A stretch of 34,724 bases of DNA from Planctomycetia bacterium. Lineage in GTDB: Bacteria > Planctomycetota > Planctomycetia > Pirellulales > JALHLM01. This document shows positions 1 to 7,900 of this stretch, one piece after another (within the stretch, counting starts at the first letter, position 1; the number at the start of each line of letters is the position of its first letter). Where the stretch lies: NCBI GenBank assembly GCA_034440135.1, contig JAWXBP010000447.1:1-34724 (forward strand), in the 5' to 3' direction. The notes under the pieces were generated by a model. The model saw only the letters and a list, made by a program, of their open reading frames with translations. It had not been told where the DNA came from and searched no databases. Position numbers and translations under genes: made by a program.

Positions 1-99
1 CCGCACGAATTCCCGCACGGCGGATTGGTGGATAGCGCCGGTGCGGCCAAAGCGTCGCTCAAGGCGCTGTCGGCGATTCGCAAGGCGAATTTGCGCTAG
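1..99 (+). CDS. C-terminal end of an unidentified protein (partial)
   Basis: Reading from base 1, the frame is open for 32 codons and ends at TAG 97-99. The residues visible are rich in Ala, Lys and Gly (ending KANLR). I do not recognise the family from so short a piece. The stop codon overlaps the stop codon of the convergent gene on the other strand: the four bases CTAG at 96-99 serve both. That this is a real gene end is inferred from the open frame and the tight convergent arrangement. Confidence 0.55.
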   Translation, partial: PHEFPHGGLVDSAGAAKASLKALSAIRKANLR

Positions 100-575
100 C
101 CCGGCTCATGCAACTTGGCGTGCTCAGTCTCATCCTGCGGGCGGTTATCGAAGCCGCGCTCGCGCGTCAGCTCGATGCGGTCAACGAATTTGACGTTCGC
201 GCATTCGTCGATCTCGGCCGTGCGGCAGGCGGCGTGATCGGGAATAAAGAACCGGAATGGCCCGCCCGCCGCCGCGGGCAGCGGCGCGCCGTCCTGCTGA
301 TAGATGAGGACCGCCTTGTCGCTCACCGAACTGAGCGGAACGCTGGCGTGAAAATCATCCGCCCCGGCGTGCAAGGTAATGTACTGAGCCTCGCTCGATG
401 CGCCAGCGAGCCGCAGAATGGTCGCTAACCCCACGGCGTCGCCGCCACGTTTGGCGCCTAGCCGACGTACGTCGCGTACCTGATCCGCCTCCGGCAAAGC
501 GCGAAGGTCGTCGAAGTTCAACGCCAATGCGCGCTCGACCAGGCCGTCGACGCGCAACGAATTGTTTGCATTCAT
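96..575 (-). CDS. Small sulfite-oxidase-fold (molybdopterin-binding domain) protein lacking the Mo-ligand cysteine
   Basis: The 159-residue protein resembles the oxidoreductase molybdopterin-binding domain (SUOX fold, PF00174). It has an opening VDGLVERALALNFDDLRALP, then GLATILRLAG, then YITLHAGADDFHASVPLSSV, then a GGPFRFFIPD-like segment and a final VKFVDRIELT strand. Family members usually bind molybdopterin through a cysteine in a C-x-G-W type segment just before the GVxLxxLL helix. Here that stretch reads RRLGAKRGGDAVGLATIL and contains no Cys, so ordinary sulfite-oxidase chemistry is doubtful. No signal peptide is visible, so it is probably cytoplasmic. I chose the ATG at 575 because GAGGTG lies six bases upstream; a longer frame reaches 623 without a better ribosome site. 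It could be a degenerate or purely structural member. Confidence 0.75.
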   Translation of the reverse strand: MNANNSLRVDGLVERALALNFDDLRALPEADQVRDVRRLGAKRGGDAVGLATILRLAGASSEAQYITLHAGADDFHASVPLSSVSDKAVLIYQQDGAPLPAAAGGPFRFFIPDHAACRTAEIDECANVKFVDRIELTRERGFDNRPQDETEHAKLHEPG

Positions 576-709
576 GGAACACCTCGCGGTCGAATGATCG
601 TTGTCCGCAATCCTAATCTCCACTGTACCCGGGCGGGAGTGGACTCGGTCCGTGCTTTCGCGGCGGCCGGACGGTGGTTACAGTAGGACCCATCAACCTG
701 GAGCGAACT

Positions 710-1831
710 ATGATGAAGCGATGGCTGATTGTTGGGCTGGCACTTTTTCTGTTGACGTTGCCGTTCCAGAACACGCAGGCCGCCGGGGCAGAGGAACTGC
801 GCACCCGCAACGTGCTGCTGGTCACCATCGACGGACTGCGCTGGCAAGAGGTTTTTCGTGGAGCCGAGGAACGACTCGTTTCGAAAGAAGCCGGCAACGT
901 CAAAGACATACCGGCGACGCGCGCCGCGTATCTCCGCGACAATCCGGCGGACGCCCGCGCGACGTTGATGCCGTTTGTCTGGAACGTCATCGCCAAGGAA
1001 GGGCAACTGTTCGGCAATCGCGACGCAGGGAGCGAAGCGAAGGTGCTCAACAATCGCCATTTTTCTTATCCAGGCTACAACGAGATCCTGTGCGGTTTCC
1101 CGGACGAACGCATTGGTTCGAATGACAAGATCGCCAACCAGAACATCACGGTGCTGGAATGGCTCTCGCGGCGGCCCTCCGTCGGCGGGCGCGTGGCGGC
1201 GTTCTGCTCTTGGGACGTCTTCCCTTACATCATCAACAGCGAACGCTCCGGCATTCCGGTCAACGCCGGCTGGACGCCGTTGGAAGTCGCGGAACACGAC
1301 GACGAACTGGCGGCATTCAACCGCGTCAACGCCGAACTCCCGCGGATGTGGGCCGGTGTGCGCTACGACACCATCACGGCGTTCGGGGCGCGGGAATACC
1401 TGCGACTGAAAAAACCGCGACTACTTTACGTTTCGCTGGGCGAACCGGACGATTGGGCCCATGAAGGGCGCTACGACTTGTATCTGGATTCCACGAAAAC
1501 GTGCGATCGGCTGATCGCGGAGTTATGGGCGCTCGCGCAAAGTCTGCCCGAATATGCCGGCAAGACGACGCTGGTACTCACCGTCGATCACGGCCGGGGG
1601 CGCGACGGCGACGGCTGGAAGAACCACAGCGTCGATATTCCCGGCTCCGACGAAATCTGGATGGCCGTCCTCGGCCCCGATACGCCGGCCCTCGGCGAGC
1701 GTACCGGCAACGATTTCACGCAAAGCCAGATCGCGGCCACGGTGGCGCAGTTTTTCGGCGAAGACTATGCCGGCGCGATCCCGACGGCCGGCAAGCCGCT
1801 TCCCGGAGTCCTAGGCTCGGCGGCCAAGTAA
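710..1831 (+). CDS. Secreted alkaline phosphatase-superfamily (type I phosphodiesterase/sulfatase-like) enzyme
   Basis: The 373-residue protein starts with a hydrophobic signal peptide (MMKRWLIVGLALFLLTLPF, cleavage likely after the Ala-rich stretch near residue 25). The mature part carries alkaline phosphatase-superfamily marks: VLLVTIDGLRWQEVFRG with a metal-binding Asp near residue 41, SYPGYNEILCG around the expected nucleophile region, and DHGRG with Asp293-His294 as a metal pair, followed by a late NHS motif. It should hydrolyse a phosphate or sulfate ester outside the cytoplasm; the substrate cannot be told. The ATG at 710 is preceded by GGAG with six bases between, whereas an in-frame upstream start at 674 has no such site and would bury the signal peptide. 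Its last 21 bases overlap the end of the convergent PEP-CTERM gene. Confidence 0.8.
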   Translation: MMKRWLIVGLALFLLTLPFQNTQAAGAEELRTRNVLLVTIDGLRWQEVFRGAEERLVSKEAGNVKDIPATRAAYLRDNPADARATLMPFVWNVIAKEGQLFGNRDAGSEAKVLNNRHFSYPGYNEILCGFPDERIGSNDKIANQNITVLEWLSRRPSVGGRVAAFCSWDVFPYIINSERSGIPVNAGWTPLEVAEHDDELAAFNRVNAELPRMWAGVRYDTITAFGAREYLRLKKPRLLYVSLGEPDDWAHEGRYDLYLDSTKTCDRLIAELWALAQSLPEYAGKTTLVLTVDHGRGRDGDGWKNHSVDIPGSDEIWMAVLGPDTPALGERTGNDFTQSQIAATVAQFFGEDYAGAIPTAGKPLPGVLGSAAK

Positions 1832-2815
1832 TCCACGGCGACGCAGCGACCAGGAAGCGCCCAAGGCACAGAGCGCGCCCAAGCTCAGGGTCCCCGGCTC
1901 GGGTACGACGGGCGTAATCGTCAACGGATTGCCCGCCGCATCTTCCACCAGTAATTCCACGACGAGGTCGCCCGACGACGAGGCGAGAATGCCTCCAGTA
2001 TCGACGAGCGGCGGTTCGAAGGGAAAACCGTCGATCACGTATTGTGACATGATCAAGTCGAGATCGACCGTAAATGGCACGTTGGTCAGGACCGTCGCCG
2101 TGCCCGGCGATAACACGAGATTCGGCGTCAGCGCTCCGAGTCGCTGCTGGCCAGGATTGCCTTGGAATTGAGTCGGCTCGAAGACGCTCAGCAAGGCGAA
2201 ATCGCCGGTCATGGAAAGGCCCGGATTGACGCTTTGCGGTCCGGCAAGCGAGGCTTGGCCGTGGAACAAATCGAATTTCTGTCCTTCCTGCGTGATCGCG
2301 GCGTCGAGCTGCAAATTCACGGTGAAGTCATACTCCGCGAACATTGCCTGCGACGGATAGTCGCCGATCTCGGGCGGCGCATCGACCGGCTGGACCGGAT
2401 CGATGACTTCGCCCGAACGCTGAATCAATAGCCGCACGCGGGCTGAGTTAATGCCCGGCTCCCCGTTGACGATGAATTCGCCGGTCCCAGCGTTGGCATA
2501 CCAGTATTGGTGTTTGGCGGAGTTTCCGTTGATGACCCAGCCTTCCCCCCCGGCGGCCTTTTTCAGACTGCCACCGGAAATGAACGCGGCGCCCCATGAT
2601 CGAGCGTGGGCGCCGGGCTTGTTGACGTTGCCCGTGTCGGCATAGGCGGTCGTGGGATGACTGGCGCTCTTCGTGATGTGCAATTCGCCAGTTGAGTCAT
2701 GCGCGTGGGCCGTCAACTGCACGGTCCCGGCATTTGCGAACGAGCCAACAGCCAACACCAGAGATGCGGCAAGCAAAGCCGTAAAACTCCGAGCTCGCGA
2801 AATCCAGATGGTCAT
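1811..2815 (-). CDS. PEP-CTERM sorting-domain secreted protein
   Basis: The protein has a signal peptide (MTIWISRARSFTALLAASL, cleavage likely after FANA) and a typical PEP-CTERM tail: VPEPGTLSLGALCALGASW followed by an Arg-rich end. In known systems such tails are recognised by an exosortase and the protein is delivered to the envelope or extracellular polymer. The middle (about 290 residues) is rich in Gly, Thr and Asp and looks like a beta-sandwich; I do not recognise a named domain. The ATG at 2815 has GAGAGA four bases upstream; in-frame ATGs at 2827 and 2854 are possible. A good promoter lies at 2871-2899. No exosortase gene is in the window. The end overlaps the convergent phosphatase gene by 21 bases. 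Confidence 0.8.
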   Translation of the reverse strand: MTIWISRARSFTALLAASLVLAVGSFANAGTVQLTAHAHDSTGELHITKSASHPTTAYADTGNVNKPGAHARSWGAAFISGGSLKKAAGGEGWVINGNSAKHQYWYANAGTGEFIVNGEPGINSARVRLLIQRSGEVIDPVQPVDAPPEIGDYPSQAMFAEYDFTVNLQLDAAITQEGQKFDLFHGQASLAGPQSVNPGLSMTGDFALLSVFEPTQFQGNPGQQRLGALTPNLVLSPGTATVLTNVPFTVDLDLIMSQYVIDGFPFEPPLVDTGGILASSSGDLVVELLVEDAAGNPLTITPVVPEPGTLSLGALCALGASWSLRRRGLLGRRA

Positions 2816-2870
2816 GGGGTCTCTCATTGATGTGAAACGGCCAAAAAGGCGCATTCACTAGCCAAACTTG

Positions 2871-2899
2871 ATGCTAACCGGCGATTCCCGAACTGACAA
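2871..2899 (-). promoter_or_regulatory. Sigma70-type promoter of the PEP-CTERM gene
   Basis: On the minus strand TTGTCA (2894-2899) and TAGCAT (2871-2876) are separated by 17 bases. They match the -35 consensus at five of six positions and the -10 at four of six. The predicted start of transcription is about 40-50 bases upstream of the chosen ATG. Found by eye only. Confidence 0.5.
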
Positions 2900-2941
2900 C
2901 GAAAAACGCCTTAGCTCATTGTGGGGGGGGCGGCGTGCATT

Positions 2942-3553
2942 TTAGTCCGCTGCCGGCCCGGTGGGCGGTAAGATGTCCTGCATGCCCTGGCTGGCCCAAC
3001 GCTCACGGGCAGCGGCGGCAAACCCCATCAGCTGGCCCTTGCGCAGCATGCCGGCCTGCTCAAAGCGGCGTGCGGCGGACGTCGAAAACGCCTTGGCGAG
3101 CCCGCCCGGCGCATCGGACTTGGCGGCAAAGACCCCGTTTTGCAGTCCCTGCATGTTCTTCAGGCTCCGAATCTCACCTTCGAGGTAGTGCTCGCGCTGA
3201 TATGGGTCGGGCAACTCAGCGTATTCAGTCATCTTCTCATCGAGCCAGCGCTCGGCGAGCGAGACCAGGTTTTCCACCAGGATCCGCTTTTGCTTGCGCT
3301 GCATTTGCTTATAGTCCGCTTCCCAATCGACGCCGCGGCGCAATTCGCGCTCCAATTGACGCAACATCTGGTTCTGATACTCCGCGGGCAAGTCAACCAC
3401 GGGGCCCAGCGTGAGGGTACGCACGAACTCGTCGTGATGATCGACCACGGCCACCGGCAATCCGGTCCGCACCGCTTGAACAGCGGCCGCCGCCGAGATG
3501 CCCGCCAGAACAAAGAACAACAGCAGCGTAAGTTGATCGCGGAGAAAACGCAT
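2942..3553 (-). CDS. Unknown single-pass membrane protein with charged helical domain
   Basis: The 203-residue protein opens with one membrane segment (about residues 7-27, LTLLLFFVLAGISAAAAVQA). A strongly charged, probably helical region follows (about 60-145, rich in Glu, Arg, Lys and Gln, including QMQRKQKRILVENLVSL), and the tail is Pro/Ala-rich. I do not recognise a family. The start at 3553 has AGGA five bases upstream; a longer frame to 3628 lacks a ribosome site and would run into the preceding gene. It lies 31 bases downstream of the cytochrome c-WD40 gene on the same strand and is probably the last gene of that transcription unit. It may be a small membrane partner of that protein, but this is only inferred from position. 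Confidence 0.7.
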   Translation of the reverse strand: MRFLRDQLTLLLFFVLAGISAAAAVQAVRTGLPVAVVDHHDEFVRTLTLGPVVDLPAEYQNQMLRQLERELRRGVDWEADYKQMQRKQKRILVENLVSLAERWLDEKMTEYAELPDPYQREHYLEGEIRSLKNMQGLQNGVFAAKSDAPGGLAKAFSTSAARRFEQAGMLRKGQLMGFAAAARERWASQGMQDILPPTGPAAD

Positions 3554-3584
3554 GAAATCCTGAAGGGGTGAACCGCGCGACGAA

Positions 3585-6500
3585 CTAGTTGCCACCGTTG
3601 CCGGCGAGTTCTGTTGCACGTTTGACATGCAAGATCAGCGGCCGGGAGACCTGGTTACCTTCCACTTCGGCAATCGCGTGGAACGGCCGGCTGGTTTCCG
3701 GCACCCAACTCTCGGCCGTCAAAAAGATCTGCCGCTCCGTCTGGCCCGCCGGAATCAGTACGCCGTTGAGGCCGATATTGTCCACGATCACGCCATGAGG
3801 CAGGTTTCGCAAGTTGAACTGGATGCGGTCATCGAAGCCATTGCGTTCCACGCGCAACCTGGCAGAGACAGTCGTGCCGGGCGCGATTGTCACGCCATCG
3901 CCGGGGCTGGCCGAGGGATCGTCCGGCAGCAGATGCACAATCACTTTCGGCCGCTCGGTGAGTTGAACCTTGCCGAGCGACGCTAATTCCTTGACGACCG
4001 GGCTGCCCGCGATCATGGCCCGCGCGACGACCTTGGTTTGCTGCGCGCTTTCCTCGTTCGGCGCCGGAGCGTCCGGCGCCGCGTTGAGGACCGCCTGCGC
4101 GGACGTGTGTCCGGCTTGGATCACCAACGGCTGCGAGACGGTGAATCCGGGCGGCAGGCCCGTGATTTCCACTTCGACGTCGTCGTCGAAGCCGTCGATG
4201 CGATCTAGATTCACGTCAAAGGCCTGCCCGCTTCCGGCGGCAATCGTCGGGTTGCTGACGCCCAGCGAGACGTTAAAGTCCGGCTTCGGTTCGCGCACGG
4301 TGAGGCGATACGCGTAACGATCGCCGTTGAGTCCCCGCACGTCAGTTACGCGCACGAGATACGATCCGGCGGCTGGCGCGGTGAAGTAAATCTTCGAATC
4401 GGTCCCGAGGCGGCGCTCCCCGTCGTCGTCGTTCTCGTAGTTCAGCGCGAAGACTGGCAGACCGTTCGGCACTAGATTCGCGCCGATCGGCTGAGGTTCC
4501 ACGATGTAACAGGGATCGTAAATGGCGTGCGAAGTCGGCGTCGTGTCGAAATAGCCGCGCCGGTTTCCTTGCGCGGTGTAATAAATCATGTCGGAGTCCG
4601 GCCCCTGCGGCATGCGGAACAGTTGGCAGACCTCGCCCCCGACGTACAGATACTGGTTGAGATGCATCTCCTCCCAGTTCTTGACGCGGAAGCCGGACGC
4701 GTTCGAGTCCGTGGGACGGAATTCGATGTTGGAATCGCGCACCGCTTGCAACAGCACGCGCGGCACGGGTCGCCCGTCCGGAAGCAGCAATTCGATTTTC
4801 GTATCAATCGGCGAACCACGCCCGGCGGCATTCGTCTCGATGATCCATTGCTTTCCGGCCGGCGAGTCGAAGCGGAACACATCCACGTCGTGCCCGCCAT
4901 CGTCCGCGAGAATTCGTCCGCCGACCGTTGCCGGCGCGGCAATCGACGTCGCTCGCTCGGGCGCATCGTTCGGCTCTGCTTCCAGCGATTCCGGCAATGA
5001 GCCAACGGCGACCGTCAAATGCCGCCGGAAACGATATTGATTGGCGTCCACCGTCACGCCCGCGTCACCGGATGCGCCAGCGGTGACTTCCGCCGTGGCG
5101 TCTGCCGGCAGGTTGTACCCCAGTAGATTGACGCGCGTCTTCGCATCGGGCGGTACGCTGAGCGGGTAGCAACCGGTCACGTACGGCAACTTGCCAATCG
5201 AGAGTTGGTAGAAATGTTTGTTCGATCCCGACGCCGCGAGATCCTTGACGCTGGCGCGGTAACGCCCTGACTTGGGAATCTCGAGGGCCACGAGCGGATC
5301 CGGCTCGCCGTCAAAGTCGTTGCTGCTGGCCAGCAGCGTGCCGGCTTCGTCGAAGACCGTCAGCACGGCATTCAGTTCGGAACCAAATTGCTTGGCCGAG
5401 AGATCGAAAACGATCGTGTCGCCTGCCTCCGCGTCGAACGAAAACGCGTCTTCATCTCCTGGCGTGGCAATCTCGCCCCACACGCCCAACGGCAGCGCGG
5501 CGAGTTGTTCGACGGATCTCGGGGCGTCAGCCGACGCTTCGACTTGCTGCGGAATGAAGTCCACATGCAGCACGACGGGCTGGCTCTCAGCCGCGGTGCC
5601 TTGCGCTTTGAGCCGCACCGGTCCGCGGAACATGGTGGCGTCCGGCGTCACGTCGATCGTCAACGAGTTGTCATCGCGTGGCGCACCTTCGGCGATCGCC
5701 ACTTTCACCAGCGGCTCGAAGCTCTCGACGTGCCTGACGGCCGCGAGATGTGCGCCGTGCAGCGTCACGCGCGTAGTCTTGCCTCGCTCCACGCCGCGCG
5801 GCGAAACGCTGGCCAATTCCGGTGCTGGCGGCGGAGCGGGCGGCTGAATCTGCCCGGACTCGATTTGAAAGCGCGAGAAGCCGCCATCCAGAAGCGCCAC
5901 GATAAACGACTGACTATCCGGCGCGACGGCCAACGCCACTGGCCAATCCGTTTGCTGATCCAGCAAATGCCGCTCTACCATTTCTTCGGCGTTCCATACT
6001 TTGACGGAGCGATTCTCCGCGGTGCTGACGAGCGACTTGCCGTCCGGCGTGTAGGCCAATCGCAAGATCGCCCCTTCGTGTGCATAGCGCGCATGCAGGA
6101 TCGGGTTCGTTCCTTCCTTGGCGCCGGCGCCGATTTCCCAGATGCGAATTCGATTGTCCACGCCGCCGGCAGCGACGCGTTTTCCATCCGGGCTGAACGC
6201 CACGGCGTAGAGTTCCAACAACGATTGTCCGAGCGTATCAAGCCGCTCGCCGGTCGCCACATTCCAAAGTTTCACTGTGCGATCGCCGCTCGCGCTGGCC
6301 AGGATCTGTCCGTCCGGACTGAACTCTAAGTCATAGACGCTGGCGTTGTGACCGTGTAGGGTGCGCGTCGGCTCGCCCGTCTCGAAGTTCCACAGGACGA
6401 TCTGATAATCGTAGCCGGCGGTGGCCAACGTCTTGCCGTCAGGACTTAGCACGGCGTCGTAGAGGCAGTCCTTGTGACCGCGCAAACTTCGCAGCAACGC

Positions 6501-7151
6501 GCCGTCGGCGACGTTCCGCACCTGCACTTCGCCGAACAAACCGGGCTCGCCGCCAGCGACGAGTAGTTGCTCGCCATTGGCGATAAACTGCAGGTTGTTC
6601 ACATTGCCGGGAATGCCGGGCAACTCGCGCAACACGGTTTGCGTGGCGGCGTCCAGAATCTTCACGATGCGATATCCGCCCAGCGCCAGCAACTTGCCGT
6701 CGGGCGAAAGCGTCGCGGATTGCAACGTCTGTCGCGCCGGCTTCAGCAGTTCGACTTTGGGCGTGACCAGATTTGCCGGATCCGGCGGCGCGCCGGACGG
6801 CCCGCGCGCACCGGCGGCCACCCAAGCGACGATGGCCTGAATCTCTTCCTGCGACGGCGCTTCGCTCCCCTCGGGCGGCATTGCGGGCTCCGCCTTGCCA
6901 GTGATCACGCGCACCATGCGACTCAGATCGGGCTGCTCAGCCGTGACCACGGCGCCATGTTCGCCGCCGGCCAGCAGGCCGTCGTACGACTCCAGCGTGA
7001 GCTTCCCCTCGCGATCGCCGTCATTGTGGCAACCGACGCAGTACTTGGTGAAGATCGGCGCGACGGCGTTGAAATCGGGCGCCTCGGCACGAACACTTGT
7101 TGCGCCGACGAACGTAAGGAACAGAGACAGCAGACGGTACGGCTTCATCAT
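3585..7151 (-). CDS. Exported planctomycete cytochrome c / WD40 beta-propeller / PPC-domain protein
   Basis: The protein has 1188 residues. After a signal peptide (MMKPYRLLSLFLTFVGA) comes a planctomycete cytochrome c domain with CVGCH (residues 38-42) and a downstream MPPEGS segment that may supply the Met ligand. From about residue 135 to 420 there are repeated WD40 blades such as LSPDGKTLATAGYDYQIVLWN and FSPDGQILASASGDRTVKLWN. A beta-rich stretch and two pre-peptidase C-terminal (PPC)-like domains follow (for example EIATPGDEDAFSFDAEAGD), then further Ig-like segments. This architecture is common in planctomycetes beside DUF1549/DUF1553 and DUF1501 genes; the biochemical role of the family is not established, though redox or polymer-degradation roles have been suggested. 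ATG codons at 7151 and 7148 both precede the signal peptide. The start lies 20 bases after the PIN toxin gene. Confidence 0.85.
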   Translation of the reverse strand: MMKPYRLLSLFLTFVGATSVRAEAPDFNAVAPIFTKYCVGCHNDGDREGKLTLESYDGLLAGGEHGAVVTAEQPDLSRMVRVITGKAEPAMPPEGSEAPSQEEIQAIVAWVAAGARGPSGAPPDPANLVTPKVELLKPARQTLQSATLSPDGKLLALGGYRIVKILDAATQTVLRELPGIPGNVNNLQFIANGEQLLVAGGEPGLFGEVQVRNVADGALLRSLRGHKDCLYDAVLSPDGKTLATAGYDYQIVLWNFETGEPTRTLHGHNASVYDLEFSPDGQILASASGDRTVKLWNVATGERLDTLGQSLLELYAVAFSPDGKRVAAGGVDNRIRIWEIGAGAKEGTNPILHARYAHEGAILRLAYTPDGKSLVSTAENRSVKVWNAEEMVERHLLDQQTDWPVALAVAPDSQSFIVALLDGGFSRFQIESGQIQPPAPPPAPELASVSPRGVERGKTTRVTLHGAHLAAVRHVESFEPLVKVAIAEGAPRDDNSLTIDVTPDATMFRGPVRLKAQGTAAESQPVVLHVDFIPQQVEASADAPRSVEQLAALPLGVWGEIATPGDEDAFSFDAEAGDTIVFDLSAKQFGSELNAVLTVFDEAGTLLASSNDFDGEPDPLVALEIPKSGRYRASVKDLAASGSNKHFYQLSIGKLPYVTGCYPLSVPPDAKTRVNLLGYNLPADATAEVTAGASGDAGVTVDANQYRFRRHLTVAVGSLPESLEAEPNDAPERATSIAAPATVGGRILADDGGHDVDVFRFDSPAGKQWIIETNAAGRGSPIDTKIELLLPDGRPVPRVLLQAVRDSNIEFRPTDSNASGFRVKNWEEMHLNQYLYVGGEVCQLFRMPQGPDSDMIYYTAQGNRRGYFDTTPTSHAIYDPCYIVEPQPIGANLVPNGLPVFALNYENDDDGERRLGTDSKIYFTAPAAGSYLVRVTDVRGLNGDRYAYRLTVREPKPDFNVSLGVSNPTIAAGSGQAFDVNLDRIDGFDDDVEVEITGLPPGFTVSQPLVIQAGHTSAQAVLNAAPDAPAPNEESAQQTKVVARAMIAGSPVVKELASLGKVQLTERPKVIVHLLPDDPSASPGDGVTIAPGTTVSARLRVERNGFDDRIQFNLRNLPHGVIVDNIGLNGVLIPAGQTERQIFLTAESWVPETSRPFHAIAEVEGNQVSRPLILHVKRATELAGNGGN

Positions 7152-7170
7152 TCGATCGCCAATGTGTGTT

Positions 7171-7599
7171 TCAACTGTCCGACTCACGCCAATTCGCTAG
7201 CTGCAATGGAAAACCTATTTGTCGAATTCGTTCGTAGTGCTTCGTGTTACCGGTGACTAGGACTAAGCCGTGTTCGATCGCCGCGGCGGCGATCATGGGA
7301 TCATTTGGGCCGATTGGGGCGCCAAGTTTGTCCAACTCCGCTCCAATCTTGCCGGCCAACTCCGCAGTTGTTGCCGTGAACGGCAGAACCTGTTGGTTGC
7401 CAATTGCGGCCATAAATCGGGATAAAAGCCTGGCATTGCCGCTCCACCAGTGGCCATGAACAATTTCCATTACGGTCACAGCAGAAATTGTCAGCAAACC
7501 CCACTCAGCACGATATTCACGCTCACGAAACAGAACAATTCTGTTTCTACCTCGTTCCACTTCGGACAATATGTCTGTGTCAAGTAGGGCCTTATTCAC
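7171..7599 (-). CDS. PIN-domain ribonuclease toxin, VapC-like
   Basis: The 142-residue protein carries the PIN-domain acidic set: Asp7/Asp9 in LLDTDILSE, Glu45 in VTVMEIVHG, Asp100 in GPNDPMIAAAA, and the late VTGNTKHYERI motif with Asn118. These residues bind Mg2+ in VapC toxins, which cleave tRNA or rRNA. The length is normal for VapC. The start is GTG at 7599, which overlaps the end of the antitoxin gene by eight bases (GGTGAATAA is read in two frames), so translation is probably coupled. The longer frame reaching 7767 is a shadow of the antitoxin gene. The pair stands between two exported-protein genes on the same strand. Confidence 0.88.
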   Translation of the reverse strand: MNKALLDTDILSEVERGRNRIVLFREREYRAEWGLLTISAVTVMEIVHGHWWSGNARLLSRFMAAIGNQQVLPFTATTAELAGKIGAELDKLGAPIGPNDPMIAAAAIEHGLVLVTGNTKHYERIRQIGFPLQLANWRESDS

Positions 7600-7858
7600 C
7601 GAAGCGTCTCGCGTTTCTTGCTTGCCGCGCCTCCATCGCCAGACGGAGAACCTCGTCCACCACCTCGGGTTCGTCGTAGAACAGTCCGAGCATCGGATTC
7701 TCAGGGTCATAGACAAACGGCTCGTCCATCGGAACGGATACTTCCGATTTCGGCGACGCAGGCTCAAGATCCTTGACCAGAATCTCCAGCAACTCCTGCT
7801 TCGCGTCGGTCGGCAGGGCGTGAATGATGGGCAAAATACTTGTCAGTTCAGGCAACAT
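7592..7858 (-). CDS. Antitoxin partner of the VapC-like toxin
   Basis: The 88-residue acidic protein has an N-terminal helical segment of the type LPTDAKQELLEILVKDL, as in many small antitoxins paired with PIN toxins in cyanobacteria and planctomycetes. Its C-terminal half (DEPFVYDPENPMLGLFYDEPEVVDEV) is acidic and probably wraps the toxin. The ATG at 7858 has GAGG about six bases upstream. No clear ribbon-helix-helix or AbrB DNA-binding motif can be identified, so autoregulation is not certain. The gene begins 42 bases after the DUF1549/DUF1553 gene. The assignment rests mainly on size, the helix motif and the overlap with the toxin. Confidence 0.75.
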   Translation of the reverse strand: MLPELTSILPIIHALPTDAKQELLEILVKDLEPASPKSEVSVPMDEPFVYDPENPMLGLFYDEPEVVDEVLRLAMEARQARNARRFGE

Positions 7859-7900
7859 CGCGACCTCGCTATTGATTGGGTCAACATTGCTTTCGGCGAA

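Noticed and set aside
2921-2930. Run of eight G before the PEP-CTERM gene as a phase-variable tract
   Set aside because: It lies upstream of the predicted promoter on the minus strand and outside any coding frame. The base count alone does not support slippage control.
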